Positions 30,089-33,139 of a stretch of 33,139 bases of DNA are shown piece by piece. Position 1 is the first letter of the stretch. Every line of letters starts with the position of its first letter. The stretch comes from JBEKJU01 sp050011095 (lineage in GTDB: Bacteria; Desulfobacterota; Syntrophorhabdia; Syntrophorhabdales; WCHB1-27), in NCBI GenBank assembly GCA_050011095.1, contig JBEKJU010000032.1, forward strand, positions 1 through 33,139. Reading direction: 5' to 3'. The notes under the pieces were generated by a model. It saw only the letters and a list, made by a program, of their open reading frames with translations. It did not search any database and was not told the DNA's origin. Made by a program: the position numbers and the translations under genes.

Positions 30089-31906
30089 CTATCCGTCCAC
30101 GACAAAGAGGGCGAATCCGTATCCCCCTATGAACAGGTCTTCCGCCTTCCCGGTCGGGCGCTCCGGGAGGCACGCGCCCGGGCCGCCCCACGTCGCGTCG
30201 TTCGAGTCGAGGACCTTCTTCCAGTTGCCCGGCGGAAGGGGGACCGTGAGGGGCCTTCTCGCGCCCCCGAAATGGGAGACCCAGAAGGCCGAACTTGCCC
30301 CCTTCCACCTCCGCGCCACCACGAGCCTGTCGGATTCCGAGGCGTAGACCTCCATGCGGTCCTTGTCCGTAGTGGCAAGGCATTCGATCTCCCTTCTAAG
30401 GACCAGAAGACGCCGGACATAGTCGCAAAGCATCTTTCCTTTGCCCCGGTATCGCTTTTCCCATTCAATTTTGGAGGCCGAGAAGGTAGCCGTATCCGCG
30501 GGGTCAGGCGGCTCTCCCTCCCAGGCGAACGCCTTGAACGCCTCCCTTCTCCCCTCTCTCACGGCCCTTATCAGGTCCGGGTCGGAGTGATCCACGAAAT
30601 AGAGGAAAGGCCTATCCTCCCCGTATTCCTCGCCCATGAAGAGGAGCGGCACATAGGGCGAGGTGAAAAGGACCCCCGCCGCCAGTTTGAGGGCTTCGAA
30701 GGGCACCAGGGCAGCCAGTCTCTCGCCGGCCATTCTGTTCCCTATCTGATCGTGGTTCTGACAGAAGACGATGAATTTCCCGGCGGGGACATCCTTCGCC
30801 GAATTTCCGTGACGGCGCCTCCTGTAGGCGGAATAGCCCCCCTGGTAGAGAAACCCGTCTTCGAGGACCCGGACGAGGTCCCGGACGCCGCCGAAGTCGA
30901 CATAGTAGCCCTGTCTTTCGCCCGTAAGTAGGCCGTGGAGGGCGTGGTGAAAATCATCCGACCACTGCCCGTCCAGGCCCAGGCCGCCTTTCTCCAGGGA
31001 CGTCACGACCCTGCTGTCGTTCAGGTCGCTCTCCGCGATCAGATGGACCGTGCGTCCCGACTCATCTGAAAAGCGGTGTATCCTTTGGGCCAGCTCAGCG
31101 AGAAACGGCGTGGCGCCCTGGTCGACGATGCCATGGATCGCATCCATCCTCAGGGCGTCGATGTGGTAGTGCTCGGCCCAGTACAGGGCGTTCTCCATGA
31201 AGAAGTTGCGCACCTCGTCGCTTTCCGGGCCGTCGAAGTTGATGGCCGTCCCCCATGGGGTCCGGTATCTGTCCGTGAAATAGGGGCCGAAATCGGCGAG
31301 ATAGTTCCCCTCGGGCCCCAGATGGTTGTAGACGACATCGAGGAGAACCGCCATGGCCCGCTTGTGACATTCGTTGATCAGCCTCTTGAACTCGCGGGGT
31401 CCCCCATAAGAATTCTGAACGGCGAAGGGATAGACGCCGTCATACCCCCAACTCCTCGCGCCGGGGAACTGGCTGACCGGCATGATCTCGACGGCGTTCA
31501 CGCCGAGGGCCGCGAGATCGTCCAGGCGCTCTATCACGGAGCCGAAGGTGCCCAGGGGCGTAAACGTGCCGATGTGAAGCTCGTACATGACCATATCCAC
31601 GAGGGGCATCCCGCGCCAGTCATGGTCCTGCCAGTCGAAATCATGGTCGATCACCTGGGAGGCGCCATGCACCCCATGGGGCTGGAATGGAGAGGCCGGA
31701 TCGGGTCTGGCCAGGGACCCACCCAGACAATAGAGGTAAGTCGCTCCCGCGGGCACTCCGTCACTGGTGACGCGCCAGTAACCCATGTCGTCCCTCTCCA
31801 TCGGATGGACCGCCCCATCCACCCTGACAGAGACAGACGCCTGAAAAGGCGCCCACACCACGAACGAGCAGCGACCTTCCCCGAGGTAATGAGGACCGAC
31901 CCTCAC
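30089..31906 (-). CDS. treZ: Malto-oligosyltrehalose trehalohydrolase
   Basis: The 605-residue GH13 enzyme cuts trehalose from the product of TreY. An N-terminal E-set domain (about 1-95, FVVWAPFQASVSVRVDG) precedes the catalytic barrel. The nucleophile is D255 in DALRMDAIHG and the acid/base is E292 in LIAESDLND. The transition-state region is FCQNHDQIGNR, and a C-terminal beta domain follows. The start is a GTG at 31906 with GGAGGGGG just upstream; the frame has a TAG before it. No treX or glgX debranching gene is in the window. The pair makes trehalose, a protectant, from glycogen-like glucans. Confidence 0.95.
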   Translation of the reverse strand: MRVGPHYLGEGRCSFVVWAPFQASVSVRVDGAVHPMERDDMGYWRVTSDGVPAGATYLYCLGGSLARPDPASPFQPHGVHGASQVIDHDFDWQDHDWRGMPLVDMVMYELHIGTFTPLGTFGSVIERLDDLAALGVNAVEIMPVSQFPGARSWGYDGVYPFAVQNSYGGPREFKRLINECHKRAMAVLLDVVYNHLGPEGNYLADFGPYFTDRYRTPWGTAINFDGPESDEVRNFFMENALYWAEHYHIDALRMDAIHGIVDQGATPFLAELAQRIHRFSDESGRTVHLIAESDLNDSRVVTSLEKGGLGLDGQWSDDFHHALHGLLTGERQGYYVDFGGVRDLVRVLEDGFLYQGGYSAYRRRRHGNSAKDVPAGKFIVFCQNHDQIGNRMAGERLAALVPFEALKLAAGVLFTSPYVPLLFMGEEYGEDRPFLYFVDHSDPDLIRAVREGRREAFKAFAWEGEPPDPADTATFSASKIEWEKRYRGKGKMLCDYVRRLLVLRREIECLATTDKDRMEVYASESDRLVVARRWKGASSAFWVSHFGGARRPLTVPLPPGNWKKVLDSNDATWGGPGACLPERPTGKAEDLFIGGYGFALFVVDG

Positions 31907-31935
31907 CGACCCCCTCCGTACCTACCGACGTTCAT
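31903..31935 (-). other. Possible 10-codon leader overlapping the treZ start
   Basis: A short frame, MNVGRYGGGR, starts at an ATG at 31935 next to a G-rich ribosome-like site. It ends in a TGA that overlaps the treZ GTG start as GTGA. Such an overlap would let ribosomes reinitiate at treZ. It may be chance. Confidence 0.25.
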
Positions 31936-31984
31936 AACTCCCCCGTTTCCCTCACAAAGAGATAGAGCCCCCTGGCGAAACATG

Positions 31985-32012
31985 ATGATAATATTTGATG
32001 ACTGACAGCCAA
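31985..32012 (-). promoter_or_regulatory. Possible promoter for treZ-treY
   Basis: On the minus strand TTGGCT (32012-32007) and TATCAT (31990-31985) are separated by 16 bases, about 80 bases before the treZ start. The match to consensus is only moderate. Confidence 0.35.
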
Positions 32013-32436
32013 CCGGGAGAGTGGACTCGCTCCCCTTATGGAGCATTGACTATATTTTAGCAAAAGGCATACCACAGACGGAAGGGACCGGCAAAAAGGA
32101 CATTCCCGGCAAGGGCGCGCCTGCGGGCAGGGAACGGATTGGATACAAGAACGACGGATTTGTCTTGAGCTGCAAGAATCTGTCTTGCATGGTGAGATTC
32201 TGTCTCAGACAGGGAGACGGAGGGATACCGAGTCGCATTCGAAGGTCCATCGAGGCGGCGACGCGGAGCCGACGAAGGCGTACTCTGTTGTACGTCGAGG
32301 AGAGCGACAAGGAGACAACAAAGATGGGGCGAAGAATGTAACTCGGGGCGAGGCCCCAAACATACCCCCCCCTTGTCTTTCCGCCGCCACCATGACAGAA
32401 TAATACCAAAATCGGCTCCAGCAAGGGGGGACTTCC
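32013..32436. other. Gene-free region between treZ and the HAD phosphatase gene
   Basis: No credible gene is present. The interval contains short inverted repeats such as CAAGAATCTGTCTTG (32174-32188) and CTGTCTCAGACAG (32202-32214), then a copy of the dispersed element at 32223-32351. No convincing promoter was found for the phosphatase gene. Confidence 0.5.
32223..32351 (+). repeat. Dispersed inverted-end element, short copy (about 129 bp)
   Basis: The left end GGATACCGAGTCGCATTC matches the copy 1 left end at 15 of 18 positions. The right module, TTGTACGTCGAGGAGAGC followed by GACAACAAAGATGGGGCGAA, is very close to copy 1 (TTGTACGTCGAGGAAAGC and GACAACAAAGATGTGGCGAA). The right end GAATGTAACTCGGGG is the inverted counterpart of the left end. 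The central hairpin region of copy 1 is missing. Confidence 0.68.
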
Positions 32437-33027
32437 GTGGCATTGGCACTTTTTGACTTCGACGGGACGATCAGCTTCAGGGACAGCTTCGCCGGTTTTA
32501 TCAAGTATGTGGTGGGGACCGCGCGGTTTTACCTCGGCGTCGTCTGTCTGATGCCTGTCGTCCTGGGGTTTCTTTTGGGGTTCATCGGCGCGTCGCGGGC
32601 CAAGGAGATTATGGCGATACTTTATTTCCGCGGCAGGCACGCGGCAGAGATCGAAAGGCTGGGGTCGAAATACGCCATCGAGGAGCTTCCCAAGATCGTC
32701 AGGAAAATCGCCCTCGAACGGATCGCGTGGCACAAGGAAAAGGGCGACACCGTCGTCGTCGTGACCGGGTCGATGGATATCTGGCTACGGGACTGGTGCG
32801 CGGCCCAGGCCGTGGAACTCATCGCAACGGGGTTGGAGGTGCGGGACGGGCGAATTACGGGAAGGTTCTCCACAAAGAACTGCACCGGCCGTGAAAAGGT
32901 CAGGCGGATCAAGGAGCGATACGACATCGAGAAGTTCGACTACATCTATGCCTATGGCGATAACCCCGCCGACCGGGCCATGCTCGCCATCGCCGACGAG
33001 GGATACTACCGGTGGAACCGCGTATAA
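32437..33027 (+). CDS. HAD-superfamily IB phosphatase
   Basis: The 196-residue protein has the HAD motifs in order: DFDGTI with nucleophile D7 and acid D9, motif II VVVVTGSMDIWL near residues 107-118, a lysine in the region NCTGREKVRRI, and motif IV YGDNPADRAML near 176-186. A hydrophobic cap segment (about 24-52) is typical of the IB subfamily, which includes phosphoserine phosphatase-like enzymes. The substrate cannot be set from sequence. The start is a GTG at 32437 with a G-rich site upstream. Confidence 0.9.
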   Translation: MALALFDFDGTISFRDSFAGFIKYVVGTARFYLGVVCLMPVVLGFLLGFIGASRAKEIMAILYFRGRHAAEIERLGSKYAIEELPKIVRKIALERIAWHKEKGDTVVVVTGSMDIWLRDWCAAQAVELIATGLEVRDGRITGRFSTKNCTGREKVRRIKERYDIEKFDYIYAYGDNPADRAMLAIADEGYYRWNRV

Positions 33028-33060
33028 TTCCAATTCGCAATGATGTCGGCTCATCCCCCG

Positions 33061-33139
33061 CTACAGGCGCAGCACGTTCCGGCGGCCCTGATCGAGGAAA
33101 TACCAGACGGACAGATAATCCCGCATCTGCCTCGTGATG
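33061..33139 (-). CDS. 3' end of an unidentified gene (partial)
   Basis: The minus-strand frame is open from the window edge to a TAG at 33061-33063. The last 25 residues are ITRQMRDYL then SVWYFLDQGRRNVLRL, an aromatic and basic amphipathic tail. The family cannot be named from so little. It is convergent with the HAD gene, 33 bases away. Confidence 0.5.
   Translation of the reverse strand, partial: ITRQMRDYLSVWYFLDQGRRNVLRL

Overview
The window is high-GC bacterial chromosome that looks like an anaerobic deltaproteobacterium (Desulfobacterota, plausibly Syntrophorhabdus-like). This rests on gene content and order: ispE, spoVG, tRNA-Gln, prs, rplY, pth and ychF in one line, a B12-dependent ribonucleotide reductase, and a radical SAM/DUF2344 fusion overlapping an RNase G gene. 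It is an inference without a database search. There is no prophage, CRISPR array, rRNA or transposase gene.

Region 1 (1-3445): the 5' part of a probable holA (minus), tRNA-Pro(CGG), a YjbQ-family gene convergent with a MEMO-family gene, and an Fe/Mn superoxide dismutase.

Region 2 (3446-14396) is looser and accessory-like, with long gene-poor gaps, repeats and broken genes. It holds a stress cassette (CsbD-like protein plus a 29-residue membrane peptide), an exported Thr/Lys-rich protein, and a ClC chloride-channel gene broken by an internal deletion with frameshift. Next come a secreted DUF1566 protein and a minus-strand zinc/manganese uptake operon (outer-membrane protein, binding protein, ATPase, permease) whose outer-membrane gene carries one in-frame TAG. 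Upstream of that operon is a small exported His/Cys-rich protein. A flavodoxin, a YSC84-domain lipoprotein and an unknown 96-residue protein follow.

Region 3 (14397-27072) is dense housekeeping: class II ribonucleotide reductase on the plus strand, then the minus-strand core run from the radical SAM protein and RNase G through isoprenoid synthesis (ispE), PRPP synthesis (prs), ribosomal protein L25, peptidyl-tRNA hydrolase and YchF. Phosphomannomutase/phosphoglucomutase is divergent from a LOG-family nucleotide hydrolase.

Region 4 (27067-33139): treZ and treY make trehalose from the reducing ends of malto-oligosaccharides. A HAD-IB phosphatase and the 3' end of an unidentified gene close the window.

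The most notable non-coding content is a dispersed family of short elements with inverted ends near TTATACCGAGTTGCATTC (about 232, 108 and 129 bp, plus two fragments), two different back-to-back inverted-repeat elements at 24529-24899, and three palindromes phased at 31-32 bp at 5042-5125. Two long perfect hairpins (3699-3750 and 13332-13375) are also present. I see no complete new defence or metabolic system. The strongest leads are the repeat family, the phased palindromes and the interrupted metal-uptake operon.
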